From NCBI GenBank assembly GCA_036877525.1, contig JAZGTH010000002.1, forward strand, positions 2,960,001 to 3,024,000: a DNA stretch of 64,000 nt, written 5' to 3'. This DNA is from Chromobotia macracanthus (Eukaryota > Chordata > Actinopteri > Cypriniformes > Botiidae). The translations under genes and the position numbers were made by a program. The notes under the pieces were generated by a model that saw only the letters and a program-made list of their open reading frames with translations, made no database searches and was not told where the DNA came from. Positions within the stretch are counted from its first letter, which is position 1. Each line of letters starts with the position of its first letter. This document shows positions 36,725-48,400 of this stretch, piece by piece.

Positions 36725-38760
36725 TGGCGACACAAGAACCTGGTGTCGAAGAATGATCTAAGTTCTTAGAATCTTATAAACGTGCAGGGACGCCCAACCA
36801 GCAGTCACAGACCTCCTGTAGACAGACCCCTGACAAAAGGCTTTAAAGGATGTTACTCCTCTAGTTGAGTGAACCCTAACCTGAAAAAGTGAAGGCAAAT
36901 TGTATGCCTCACAGCACACAACGGCCCTCCATGACCACACCCCAGCCTGTAAGAGATGCTTTGGTTGTCAAAATCTTGCATAGACAGGATGCCCCCAGAC
37001 CTTGGGACACAAACCATGGTTTCTTCCACATGACCAGAGAATGAAGGCATTCCTCAGGGAAACCCCCTGGTCCTGACCCACCACTGTAAGGGTCTCATGT
37101 ACAGCAGGCCAAAGGAATTATCAACATTATCTGAAAGTGTTTCACTGGCTTGGCCTAGCCTGATCCCAGAAACAGTGGCAAGGATCAACTTGACACGAGC
37201 AGGAGACAACTGCATCGTAGTTAAGTCCAACACTATCCCCAGAAACGTTATTCTCTGCTGGGCAGATAGTAAGCTTCTCTTGGCATTGAGCCTCTGCCCC
37301 AAACACCTGCAATGGCCAAGGACGACATCTCAGTGCTAAACTGCCATTTCCTCAGACTGGGCTAAAATAAGACAATGTATCAATGTAATTGAGTATGCGG
37401 ATGCCTTGAAGTCTCAATGGAGTCAAGGCTGTATCCATACACTTTGTGAAGGTGCAAGGCAACAAAGGCTAGGCCAAATGGAAGAACCCAATATTGGTAT
37501 GCTTCCTCCTGAAAGCAAACCTTAGGAACTTACTGAAGCTGCTTACTGGCAGGATAAATTATTTATAAAAACAGGATACATTTTCAATAGGCAAATTCAA
37601 AAGGGCCACAATGAGTTTGGGCAGCCAACCTACTTTTTTTATATTCTATTTACATTCTCTGGAAACCAATGTCTCCCAATGCACACAAGGCAGCAGGAAG
37701 CAAACTTTGATTTCCTGAGGACTTTATGAAGGAGCGAAACTTGCTTAACCACAGGGGGATCGCCCTCAGAGGCCCAAGCCTGGCATCAGGGCCTCTTACC
37801 AAAGGCCTTCTTAGAAAAAATAACAGTCCCCAGATCTGTTTTTTCTAGAGAAGTCTTTGGGTGAGAGTGCTGCTTTGACCCCAAACTCTCTAAGGAGGGG
37901 CTCGAGAGGCAACACTCTCCTTCTGCTGCCTCCTCTACGAGGAGCTGGCGCCCGATGTTTGGGGCTGCTTTCTGGCAGAAACCACATGAGACCTAGAGCA
38001 GCAGGGAATAGACTTCTTAAAAACATCAGATTGGCGTTTTGCCTCCTGAAAACTCTAAGTGTTTTAATTAACAGCATTGCTGAAGAGGCAAGAAGACAAA
38101 ATTGGGGCATCAAGGAGAAAAGTCTTATCCCTCTCCTTGATGCAGATGTCACTGGCATCTCCTTAGTGGCCTAGAGAGAAAGGTCTGTGGCTCGACGTAA
38201 CTCTTTGTCACTGGGCACAACCTCCCAGACTGAGGTCTGCCTGGTATGCCTGCAAAAATGGCCATAGCATGCAGGCATACACCAGGGAGGATGTCTTGGG
38301 ACAGGGCTTGGTAGGGAGCATCGGGGCTTTAAGGGATAATGCAGTATTGGGTGAGAGATATGCAGCTAATGTCTCTTCAGCCCAATGCATTATCCCATAT
38401 CTATTCTCTTTCAAATCCAGACTAGAAAAATAGTTCTGAATAGTAGATCAGGAAAAGAAGGACAGACTCTTACATGGAAACTGTGCCTGGGACTGCAGGA
38501 AATGCTCATCCAATTTACTCTTCTTAAACATTGATTGGCCATAAGAGAAGCAGGAAATGCTTAATTTGGCCACTGCCTGAGTCATCACCTCCAGGAGCTC
38601 CTCGTAAGCGAGGGGATAAGGTGGTGAGTCCTCAATTTCCCTTGCATCGACACTAATAATGTCCACCTCCTCAGAGGAGGACAATTTCAGTGCTGTGCTC
38701 TCACTAGGGGTAAAATAAGCATCAGAATGCTTGTTAAAGACCAGAATATCCAATATAAAT
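36725..38760 (-). mobile_element. DIRS retrotransposon remnant: gag, RT thumb and RNase H
   Basis: Minus-strand order is as in fish DIRS. Gag runs from 38753 down to about 37811: YEELLEVMTQAVAKLSI, KKSKLDEHFLQSQ, then AEETLAAYLSPNTALSLKAP and VLQ-type FLQAYQADL, then a basic segment. RT/RNase H follows: GIRI-like trace near 37400, RLNAKRSLLSAQQRITFLGI, QLSPARVKLILATV, GLLYMRPLQWWVRT (37302-37054), then FVSQ-like and LTGWGVVMEG-like traces to about 36900. A segment between gag and RT is missing or scrambled (37470-37800), and frames are broken. No recombinase part was recognised on the left, so the copy is 3'-truncated. Confidence 0.82.
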
Positions 38761-38989
38761 TTTGCCTATGGTCTCCAAATGTCAAAAACTGGCCCTAGTG
38801 GGTTCTGATCTGGGTTTTGGGCAATTCTCCATCGTTAAAATGTGTCTTTCAGATGCTCCATTTAAATAATTGTGAATGATAATTCTGATTTAGACGCTGA
38901 ATTTCCACATGGATGATTCTAATTATGTCGTTTTCATAACTACTGACAACATTTGACAATCAGATGTTTTGTCTGTGATAGAGTTGGGT

Positions 38990-39500
38990 ATTTAGTCCAG
39001 TTTTCCTGACAAACAGGAAAGCAACGATCGCTTGGTGGACAGTTCAGCTGAACGTTGTTCAGCTAATGGCATTACACAGCCACCTGGTGAGACCTCAGCC
39101 GAGGTGGAATCAGTGGCATGTGTCAAACATGGCAAGAACTTGACTTAAATAACCTCTGGTGATGTCATTGGAATGTGTATCTATAGAGGCTATAAATTGA
39201 CATGATGCGAACATGCCTTCAGGATATAACTGTGTTTGAAGAGATGTCTAGGCACACCCACAGTACAGCAGTGACATGCAGGTCTTGCTCCTGCTTTTTC
39301 AGGGAACAGGGTTATGATCAAGTAACCCGAGACACTATCAAAAGCTACACTTGATGCTGTGTTTCATAACACTAATGGGAATGAGAATAACAACACCGCC
39401 ATACTGGAAGTGTCTTGACCCCTCAAGTTGTGTGGTGTATGCACAAACACTGGACATACCGTATTTTTTTCATACCGTAAAACATTTGCATCAAGGACCA
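38990..39500 (-). repeat. Noncoding 5' terminal region of the DIRS remnant (putative)
   Basis: gacatgcaggtcttgctcct, tttcagggaacagggttatg and tcaagtaacccgagacacta, then ccctcaagttgtgtg and catcaaggaccagcctgcat resemble the DIRS terminal sequences seen at 7211-7590. They lie just outside the gag start of the minus-strand copy. Confidence 0.5.
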
Positions 39501-39639
39501 GCCTGCATCACACAATGATCTGGCACCTTTTTCCAGGCCAGAACCTTAATGTTTTTTATGTTTTTAAACATCAGTTCGGTATTTTAAATGTTAGTTTTGT
39601 TTAGTTTAGTTTTGGAAAGGTCCATATTAAGCAGCTTTT

Positions 39640-40145
39640 CAACAATCACAGAGCTAAGCTGATTTAACAGGAGATCAAAATTACACAGAGAATATCTCAA
39701 ACAGAAACAAATGAAATAAATAGATGCATCATTTCTTGAAAAGAAAAATGAAAAAAAAGAATTGGCGCCCTGTCTCGCTCCTCTGTTCTGACTATAAATC
39801 GCTCTCTAAGGCTTTTGCTAATAGGGTGGCTAATGTAATAGATCAGATGGTGCATCCAGATCAAAGTAATTGTGTTTCAGGTAGGCCCATTTTTGGCAAT
39901 ATTGTCATCAAGTTGTTTACCCTTAATATTGTATCTCATTAGATCAAGGCTTTTGATAGGGTTAAATACTCCTATTTATGGAAAACACTAGAAACCTTTG
40001 GATTCTGTCAGGATTTCATTAATAAATTAAAACTGCTATATGGTGATGTTGAGAGTATACTGAAGATAAATGGTATCCAATGCATTTAAATTTTGTAGGG
40101 GTATAAGGAAGGGCTGTTCTCTGTCTGGAATGTTATATTTAATTG
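39640..40145 (+). mobile_element. L1/Tx1-like LINE ORF2 fragment, reverse transcriptase part
   Basis: Plus-strand reading gives NWRPVSLLCSDYKSLSKAFA, then ANVIDQMVHPDQSNCVSGRP and IFGN (RT motifs of L1/Tx1-like LINEs), followed after a stop by IKAFDRVKYSYLWKTLETFG (AFDR is the RT catalytic motif A), KLLYGDVESILKINGIQ, and a broken GC-L-S motif. The following YADD-containing part is missing. It continues at 40507 after an unrelated insertion. Confidence 0.85.
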
Positions 40146-40149
40146 GAAG

Positions 40150-40506
40150 CAATCAGGCAAACAGACAGAGTCTCTGACATGTGGCATCCAAACCTGAGGG
40201 ACCTGGGTGAGAGGGATAACTACTGAGAGCTGTGTATTGTCTCCTGAGATGCCAAGAAGTCTACCTCTGCCTGGTCAAACCTCCTTCAAATAATCTCCAC
40301 TCTCTGGGCCTCAGCCCCTACCTTGACAGGATGTCTGCTCCCACATTCAAGTGTGCTGCTGTAAAGAGTGCTCTCAGGGAGAACAAATTCTCCTAGCAGC
40401 ACAGGTGAATTTGATGCACCAAGTAAGTGCATAAGGGGTGTGACATTAGTCCCCCTAATTATTTATGTAAGAGACCACTTATGTATTGTCTGTTCAAACT
40501 AGAACA
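40150..40506. mobile_element. DIRS-like noncoding fragment replacing LINE sequence
   Basis: Not LINE-like. Its right end (40428-40506) is a 79-bp near-duplicate of 43536-43614. Segments such as ctctctgggcctcagcccct and ctgctcccacattcaagtgt resemble fish DIRS noncoding sequence by eye. It separates two halves of the LINE remnant. Confidence 0.45.
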
Positions 40507-40862
40507 GATAAAATATCCATTTAGAAAAATTGTGAAGGGGTTGTTGATAAGTTTAAAAGCAGGTTTAACAAATGTAAATGGCTATTACTAAAGATACTGG
40601 TCATATAGAGGAAAGACTTTATATGTAAAAAAATTAGTAGCTTCCTGCCTTTGGCATTAGTTTGCCTGTTTAGATCCTCCCCAACAACTTTTAGCAAAAA
40701 CACAACAATTTTGGTAGATTTTTTCGGTAGAACTTTCACTGGGTGCCACAAAGTGTGTTGTATCTGCCTAAAGGGGAGGCAGATACAATTTCTACAAAGA
40801 TTTTTGTATGCTAATTCAGAGGACTGTTTTCCTGATATAATTATGCTACCTTAATTAGCTGC
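40507..40862 (+). mobile_element. L1/Tx1-like LINE ORF2 fragment, downstream part
   Basis: Plus-strand reading gives RVVDKFKSRFNKCKWLL, then ALVCLFRSSPTTF and ILVDFF, then FHWVPQSVLYLPK after a frameshift, then IQFLQRFLYANSEDCFPD. These are in the order of the C-terminal connection region of L1/Tx1-like ORF2, so this is the continuation of 39640-40145. The region between (RT motifs C-E) is deleted. Confidence 0.75.
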
Positions 40863-42275
40863 AGGGGACCTTTTTTAGATGCTGAAAGCCTGTGTTTCCA
40901 TTCCACAGATTTAGCTTTCAGGGCCACCAACCAGGTGGTCAAGAAGTTTAAAGTGGCGAGGGCACAGTCTCAAGCCTTTCATAAATACATCCCACATAGG
41001 TCTAGGTCCTCACCTAATGCCCATCTAAAACTAGGGATGCTAATGACAGGTGGGCTGAGGCTCATACAGGAGTGAAGAAGTAGCTCTGTCTCCTTTCCTT
41101 CCTATATTCCTGTCCTGCAAGGGCTTATTAGCTTATTGTTACAATTGCTTGAGCAATGGTGGCTGGCTGCAGTCCAAGGTGTCAGGGTTCAACCAGTAGG
41201 CAGCCTCCATATAAGCTCTATAGAGAATAGCTGTGCTGAGGAGTTATCACTGGCGTGAGCCTGACTGGAAGGCCAGGTTTGAGCCACACCTCGGACAGTT
41301 CTCCCTGAGGATTGGTGTCTGTTTACAACCATCTTTGTTGTATTATTGGAGTTTCCCAGATTCTCATAAGATTGCTGGTATTCTGGGTTATGAGCTGAGT
41401 AGCACTTTCTCTACTGAGGGTCCTCTGCTCCCCTTAAAACCCACTGGAAGGGATAAAAGGACACTAGTTCCATGTGGCTGGGGCCAATTATTTTCAAGCT
41501 CTGCTCTGTTTTTTTGTTTCATTGGGATGTGTGCAGAGTAGAACCCTTATTTGCTAAAACAGGTTCTGCCCTCTCTAGAGCAGGATGCAGTAGTACTCCG
41601 CTCACCCTTAGCCTAGAGCTCAGCTTAGCCTTCATGCAGATGGCCCAGTGGCACGCTTGGATGGTGTGCTGTCACTAGCCTGAAAGACCTGTGTCCGAAC
41701 CTCATGTCGAATACTTCCTAGTGTACACAGTTTGTTATATTTTTAGCAGTGTTTAGGCAATGTGGTGGTCTGTGCTTAGAAGTACGTTCACTACAGAAGA
41801 TCCTTGCCTGTCACTAGAGCTTGGTCAAAGGATGACGCTCAAGTGGCTGGAGCCATCTATCCACTAGCTCCCCGAGAATGTCTGTAAGGCTAATGCAAAC
41901 GCTTGCATTAAGCCAACTATCTCAAAGGCAGTGTCTGGTTTATAAGCCATTATTAGCAAGCCCTTATGCAGCTGGTTTAGTGGTGCATGTCTTTGGTAGG
42001 CCTATTTTGAACATCTACATACCTGTCTAGTGTAAACTTTTACAGGGTCTTGTATCTGGGCAGTGGCCAGAGAGAGGCTTCTTTGTCACCAGCAGTGCGT
42101 GAGTAGGGTGTTATTGTGTTGCGCCTATGGAGATTGTGCTTCAGAACAGACCACGTGGCAATCATCTACCATGGCATGGGCAGTTGATATTGGGTTCCCC
42201 AAAGCGTAAACCCAGACGCAGTGTCTAATTCACTTTCTTAGGGAGCTGAGGTTACATATGTAACTGTGGCATGTT
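40863..42275 (+). mobile_element. Retroelement noncoding 3' region, probably DIRS-like
   Basis: No long frame, but a long stretch of even composition unlike the flanking intron. The end near 42195-42265 (gggttccccaaagcgtaaac, ccagacgcagtgtctaattc, gaggttacatatgtaactgt) resembles a DIRS-type terminus with the ggttacatatgtaac palindrome. Part of a nested cluster. Exact family not certain. Confidence 0.5.
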
Positions 42276-43159
42276 TTACATGTCAGCTTTTGAATGTTCT
42301 CAGCGAAAAGGTCAGCGAAAACTTGCCAAAACTAAATAAGGTTGTTTTTGCCAAAATTAAATGTTTGTTTTTGCCAAAATTAAATATGTTTGTCAGGTGA
42401 TGACGTAGTAATACTGTTTATACTGTAAATGTGATGAAATCAAGAGTATTTGTTGAGTTTTGTTTTTTAAGTCAACAAAGAGTCTTATAATCTTTGAAAA
42501 GTGGTGTGGCATGAAGCATTGTGCTCCATTGTTGAAGAGGATTTATCCTTTAAACATTTGCTGTAATTTATTTGTTTTAATGGTTTCTTTTGTTCTCATG
42601 CAATATAAGGTCATTTTAGGAAAAGTGTATGGATAAAGTGTTATTTATAGTAATAAAATGCATTTTAAAATTCAGTTCTGCTTTCCCCCAACCCCCCAAC
42701 CCCTGGGTGATGTTTGCATTAGGCAGATGTAAGTTAGTATTGATTAATATTAATATTTATAATGTTTGTGAAAATGTCTTTTCTCTGGTGCTATTAATCT
42801 GACATGTTAATAAATGTCTGCTGAAGGCCTTGGACTGCTCCCTGGGGAGTGAGGTAGAATGGAATGGAAATCTAGTCTACCTGACAGGAACAACGAAATG
42901 ACACACACACACACACACACACACAAACAAAGCCACATTCCCACAGGCCATAATATGATTTTGGTAACTGATTAGGCTTTGTAAAACCAGGTATGGAGAT
43001 TTAAACCCTAATTATGTGTATCAATTAAATGCTAAAGGTGTAAGAAATATTTGTGCATATTGTAACATGGCTAATATTGGTTTACCACCTTGTGGTTTTG
43101 GTGCATCTACATTTTGACCACATTGGTCTATCCAGATGATTAAATGATTAAAAACCATA
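42276..43159. other. Unassigned intron, with (CA)n at 42901-42925
   Basis: AT-rich. The tandem unit ttgccaaaattaaat at about 42348-42386 is repeated twice. The (CA)n tract is about 12 units. Confidence 0.6.
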
Positions 43160-43460
43160 CATATCCATTCACATAAACATAAGATGGTAGCAGATATTCA
43201 AAAAAGATTAAACAAACAAGAGGTCAGGGCAGGCAACAAACAATCACAAACATGTAACAATCCAAAGTTCATACATCAAGAAAGTCAGTAAACAGCAAAA
43301 CAAGACTTGATAAGCTGGTAATGAGGATCAGATGTGGCAGTCATTCAGTCAATGCACAGAATTATGGGAAATATACTGTAGTTCTTGATAGAATGACAAT
43401 GGTTTGGAAAGTGCCCTCTGGTGGATGTCAAAGGCATTTCAGCTGGTGATTGTTACATAA
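43160..43460 (-). repeat. Gypsy-type LTR-like repeat, left copy
   Basis: gctggtaatgaggatcagat and gttcttgatagaatgacaat to agctggtgattgttac (43314-43454) recur at 44671-44803 in the same orientation. The preceding ggcaacaaacaatcacaaac and following aacccctccttaaggag fit the LTR edge and adjoining region of fish Gypsy elements read on the minus strand. Confidence 0.55.
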
Positions 43461-43535
43461 CCCCTCCTTAAGGAGTGTATTCCAGGTGCACCTCATACAG
43501 TCACAACTTCCATGAGGGAGGTGGAGAAGCGGAGT

Positions 43536-43614
43536 TGCATAAGGGATGTGACATTAGTCCCCCTAATTATTTATGTAAGAGACCACTTATGTATTGTCTA
43601 TTCAAACTAGAATA
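43536..43614. repeat. 79-bp duplicate of 40428-40506
   Basis: The two copies differ at about three positions. Both contain cattagtccccctaattatt and agagaccacttatgtattgt. In both places the block borders DIRS-type sequence, so it is probably part of a DIRS element. Confidence 0.85.
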
Positions 43615-43679
43615 GTAGCTTCTGAGATCTGTGAGAAAATGCCTAGCACTACCCCTAACATCTCCAGGAAATTTATATG

Positions 43680-44640
43680 CAGAGACAGATGGTGTTCATA
43701 TCACAGACTATGAATTGAGCAAGCTGCTATGACCACGCCCCAGCCTGGGCAGCAGGCATCTATCGATACTCATCCTGCAGCAACAGGATGCCCCTAACAC
43801 AGGACCTTGGGGGAACCAGTCATGTGGAATGGATTTTTCCTTGGGGAGAACCACTTGATCCTGAGCCACTACTGTAGGGGTTTTATATGTAGCAGACCAC
43901 AAGGATTAACACTGGATACTGCTGCCATAAGACTTACCAACCTCTGGAACTGCTGGCCTAGCTTTACTGATGCCAGAATTCACTCAATGCAAACAGAAGA
44001 CACGTGCCTGTATTGTCACCAAATTCCACACAACTCCCAAGAAGATGGTCCTTTGAACTGGAGTAAGCATACTCTTCTTGGCATTGAGCCTTTGTCCCAA
44101 GCACCTCATATGTTCAAGCATTCACCCTCTCCTGCGACTTGGCCAGTATTGACCAGTCATTAATATAATTGAGAAAATGGATGCCTAGGAGCCTCAGAGG
44201 TGCTTTCAGGTGCCAACTCCACCTGCAAGCCCCATGAGTGAAGCCACTGGGCTGCCCCGGCAACCACAGGCCTCCACTGCGAGGAACTTGAGCATGTCCA
44301 TCGTCCTCAAACACAGGGCTCTGCTCACCAAATAAACAACACATGGCTTGTGTGTGTCCCTACGCGTGATGAAGCGAGGCACACACTTCCTAAATTGCTG
44401 GCTTGCCATAATAATTATCTACAGGACGGACCACACACAGCTGAAGAACAAAAAGTTGTGTGTTTCTTCCAGTGCTTCCTTTGTAGCCTCTGTGTTTTGT
44501 TGTCACCTGTTGTCATTAACAACACCAATCAGGATTGGGCTATCTGCACACATGCTTCAGACATAGTCACGCTGAGGGCATTTCCTAAGGGGTCATCTTA
44601 AAATGCACCGTTGAGTTCCCTCCGAAGGAAAACAAGACTT
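43680..44640 (-). mobile_element. DIRS retrotransposon remnant: RT palm to RNase H
   Basis: Minus-strand: LKAPLRLLGIHFLNYINDWS then ILAKSQERV (44230-44114) is the RT palm block with the YxDD-type motif read as YIND. Traces of GLLHIKPLQ.WLR and FPQGPVLGASCCC (43902-43708 frame) and PGWG follow towards the RNase H. Frameshifts and stops throughout. The right end (44350-44640) holds no gag. The fragment lies between the two LTR-like repeats. Confidence 0.75.
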
Positions 44641-44670
44641 GCCATGGATGAAGCATAATCCTTAAACAGA

Positions 44671-44803
44671 GCTGGTAATGTGGATCAGGTGTGGCACTAA
44701 TCATTCCATGCACAAAATTATAGGAAATGTAGTTCTTGATAGAATGACAATGGTTTTGAGAGTGCCTTCTAATGGATGTTACTTCACAGCTGGTGATCGT
44801 GAC
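44671..44803 (-). repeat. Gypsy-type LTR-like repeat, right copy
   Basis: gctggtaatgtggatcaggt, agttcttgatagaatgacaa and cagctggtgatcgtgac match 43314-43454 in the same orientation, with roughly a fifth of positions different by eye. This divergence suggests an old pair, or two independent insertions. Confidence 0.6.
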
Positions 44804-44844
44804 ACTGTTAAGTATTATGTTACTGTCTTTGTAGAGATTCACAA

Positions 44845-44877
44845 AATTAACTAAAACAATACTTGTTTTAGTTAATT
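44845..44877. repeat. Perfect inverted repeat (15-bp stem, 3-nt loop)
   Basis: aattaactaaaacaa and ttgttttagttaatt flank tac. Just outside the LTR-like copy. Confidence 0.93.
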
Positions 44878-45260
44878 AGGTGTTTAATTATCTGCATCTG
44901 ATTATGGTAACACTGGAAGCATGTATGTTTCATAACAAATTCATAAAAAAATATAGTTCCAGATTCTGATCCATCCAGTCATGCTAAAAGACACATCACA
45001 GTACGTCACATTACAGTGTGAATGGCTATGACGAGAAATATCTGTTTACTTTGGTAATATTAACCATTGTTTACTTGCCAGGGTCTATATCCATTCTGTA
45101 AAAGGATGGCACTTGCTATGCATTTAATATTGTTTCATTATTGGTTTAATAACTAACAGTGTATTTTGTATTATTGCATTATTGCATGTAGCTATTTTAT
45201 AGAAGCACTAAGACAGCCATATTAATTGCTTAATGCTAAATGTTATATGTAGTATGCATG

Positions 45261-45312
<52 letters not shown>
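45261..45312. repeat. (CT)n(TA)n compound microsatellite
   Basis: Twelve CT units run directly into about fourteen TA units. Confidence 0.97.
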
Positions 45313-45316
<4 letters not shown>

Positions 45317-45377
45317 TTAATCTATATAAACATTGCTGTTATTTCAGCCAACATATTGTTTATCAGCCATAGCACAA

Positions 45378-45443
45378 TACTACTACCACCACCACCACCG
45401 CTACTACTACTAATAATAATAACAATAATAATAATAATAATAA
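45378..45443. repeat. Compound trinucleotide repeat (ACT)(ACC)(ACT)(AAT)
   Basis: An ordered series of TAC, ACC and ACT units passing into (AAT)n. Typical of a mutated triplet array. Confidence 0.95.
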
Positions 45444-48400
45444 CTGGCTATAGTTAAAAAATGGATATATACTGCTGCTCTCTTACATTACTGTGAAATT
45501 AGTTCTCTTAGCTAAATTAGTTCTCTAAGGTTGTAGGGCTGCTGATATAAACAGTAAGCTGCAGAAAGTGAGTGATTCATTGAGCTCAAGGCTCACATTT
45601 TCACTTTCAATGAGATGAAGCTGGTGAAGTGTGGCAGCATGCCCGGCAGCTCGGCACAGATTATCATGTATTAACTGTTCAAACAATTGAGGTGGTCGAG
45701 GTCACTTACTTTAGGACTGTCTTCGGACTGCACACTCGTATTAGGTTTGAACTGGCCCACAGAGTGTATGCAGCATACAATTTTCTGTGTGTGTTGAACT
45801 TTGTATTTGTATATATGTATGAATGTCACATGAGAAAACACTGCTAGAGATGCAACAAATGTAGAGAACTCTTAGTATGATTAATGTACCTGTCTACACT
45901 GTTACATGTTTTGTTAATTGAAATGGGTGGCTCATATTCTATTACAACCTGATATCATATGGTAACTATTTTACTGATGATTTGATGATGAAGATTTGTT
46001 TGAATTTGTATGATGTGATTTGTTTATGACAAAAATGAAGGTCCACCCCTAACTCCACTCCTTACTTAACTATTACTGGGGTGAAAGCAGATCATATGAA
46101 ATTGCTGAAATGTAAAATAGTTATGGATTGCCATGTGATTGGGTTGTTTATTGCTCCAGTCTAGAAGTGCTATTCAAACATAAAGGATTTCCCCTTGTAC
46201 TGAAATTCTCTTCCCTATGGCATTCACCTCTCTAGAGAGGCAATAGTGTTACTTTAAGTGTTATTGTAATTGCTGCTTTTATAAAGAGAAACAGAGCATG
46301 TTTCTGGAAATTAAAATGATGCAAAATGTTTTGTCTTCCAGCTTGTTCATGCATCAGTGAGAAATATGTGCTAACATCAAAGAATATTTATAAATATTTT
46401 ATTTTTTACACCTGGTATGATGATATTATTATCAGAATTCCTGTGGAGAAAGTGGTTCCTTTGTGGTCTAAATAAAACCTTTCCAAATAGGACCATATGT
46501 TTTAATCATTGAAAGAGTGAAGATGTAATTCAGTATTTTTTAAAAACGCTGTATCAATATTATTTATATGTTCTCAAACCATTTTTATCAGCTTTGCATT
46601 TAAATAATGGAATATAAAACCAAGTGGTTTCTGCAAAGAAACTATGCTATTTTCAGAACAATTGTTGTGATTACTGAACCAGTCACGATGATAGTGTCAC
46701 GATAAATTTTAGTGGCCCCATTAAATCAATTCAGTTCACACAATTATTACAATAACTAGCATTTGACAACCAGGTAGTGTCCAAACGGTTTTTGTCTTTA
46801 ATACTGATAGTACATTTATTTATTTAACAAACTTTATTTTGTGAAATGCTTTTGCATGAAAAGTTTGCTTATGTGATCTTTCTTTAAAACAATGCCACTG
46901 GTTTCACATTTTGGTATTTAATACAGTGACATTCATGGTTTTTTAAGTGTAGCTTGAGTGCCTTATCACTTTTAGGGGCTACTGTTTTTTACCACATATT
47001 ATATACTATAATAGTTTTTTAATTTCTGTCTTGTTTAGTAATTGTATGTACACAGAAGCAATATTTTGGAGTTTATCATTAAAAGATGTCATAATGAGAC
47101 TGGCACAAATCCAGTTCAGTTAAAATGTGTGTAGATCAAAGGCTTGAGATCATTGGTGCTACAAACCTGCTTTTTAAGAGGAGGAACAGAGACTAGCAAT
47201 TTTTCCCTTCTCCACTGCAGCTCACAATAACAAAGGTCTCTGTTTCTACTGCTTAAGTTATATTTATACAATTTATCAAATAAATCCGATGTCTTTATGT
47301 CCATGCCTTTATATCTGGCTGTACAGTAGTTCCCTGTGGAATAATAATTGAACAGGCAATAATTGAACAAGCATTTTACTGTGGCTGTAGCCCAGAGGAA
47401 AGAAGGACCCTCGAGGTGTGAATTAATGATGGCCTAATGTAATGATGATAAACAGTTCCGTATGAGAGCAAGAGCAAATATAGAGAACTGAAAATGGAAA
47501 GAACTGCTGTATCTGTCTCTCAGTACCTCCTTCACTTCTAACATCATTAACCAAAAGCAAACCTTACCAAAAAAGTTCAGACCTGTACTTTATAATGCCA
47601 TCTTTATTCCCTCCACCCTTCTAGTAGCCTTTTGACTATTGGGTTAACTGCCCATTTATACAGGAATATCTGATTGACAAGTAAGATTACCAAATATTTT
47701 TCTATAATATTATTATTTCTTTACATGTTGTTAAGGGTTGAGTTTTTCTGACATTGGTTCTATCACATTAACTGACAGATGTGGAAACAGTGGACACTGA
47801 GTACTGATGTTACTCATCTGATTAGATGTTGATTAGAAGTTGATTAGAAGTTCTATTCTAAGATTAAAAGTTGTCATTTCAAAATAATTTCAATTAATTA
47901 CAAAAGTATTTTTTAATGACTGTACAGTTCTGTTTTAGGGTATTTAGTTTACTAGCTAGTTAGTGTCTCTGTAAGTAATTAATCTCCTTAAAGTAAGGAG
48001 TTAAACCTTGGTAAATAGTTAATCTCTGAAATGTATCTGCCACCTTAAAATGTTACTTTGTTAGTAGGCGGACTGACAAACAAAGAAAGAGTAATGTATT
48101 ATTACTCCAAAAAATTGCGTAAACCCAGCTAATGATACTGAAACTGTTCTTTGCCAGCTCTTGGCATTTTTGTGTGTAAAATGTGGGTGGCTTCTAGATG
48201 TGCCTTTGGGGGCTGAGGGCCCCTCTTCTGGTGTTCTAAACAACACCATAATGTTGTGCTCAATTAGGAATGATGCAGCATAATTTTATAACCTGGTCAT
48301 TCTTGGCTGTTATCATATGGACTCAGAATCATTTATGTACTTTTTGTCAATAAAAAATACACTGCATTGTGTTTCTGTTTTCCTAAAATGATGTTTTGTT

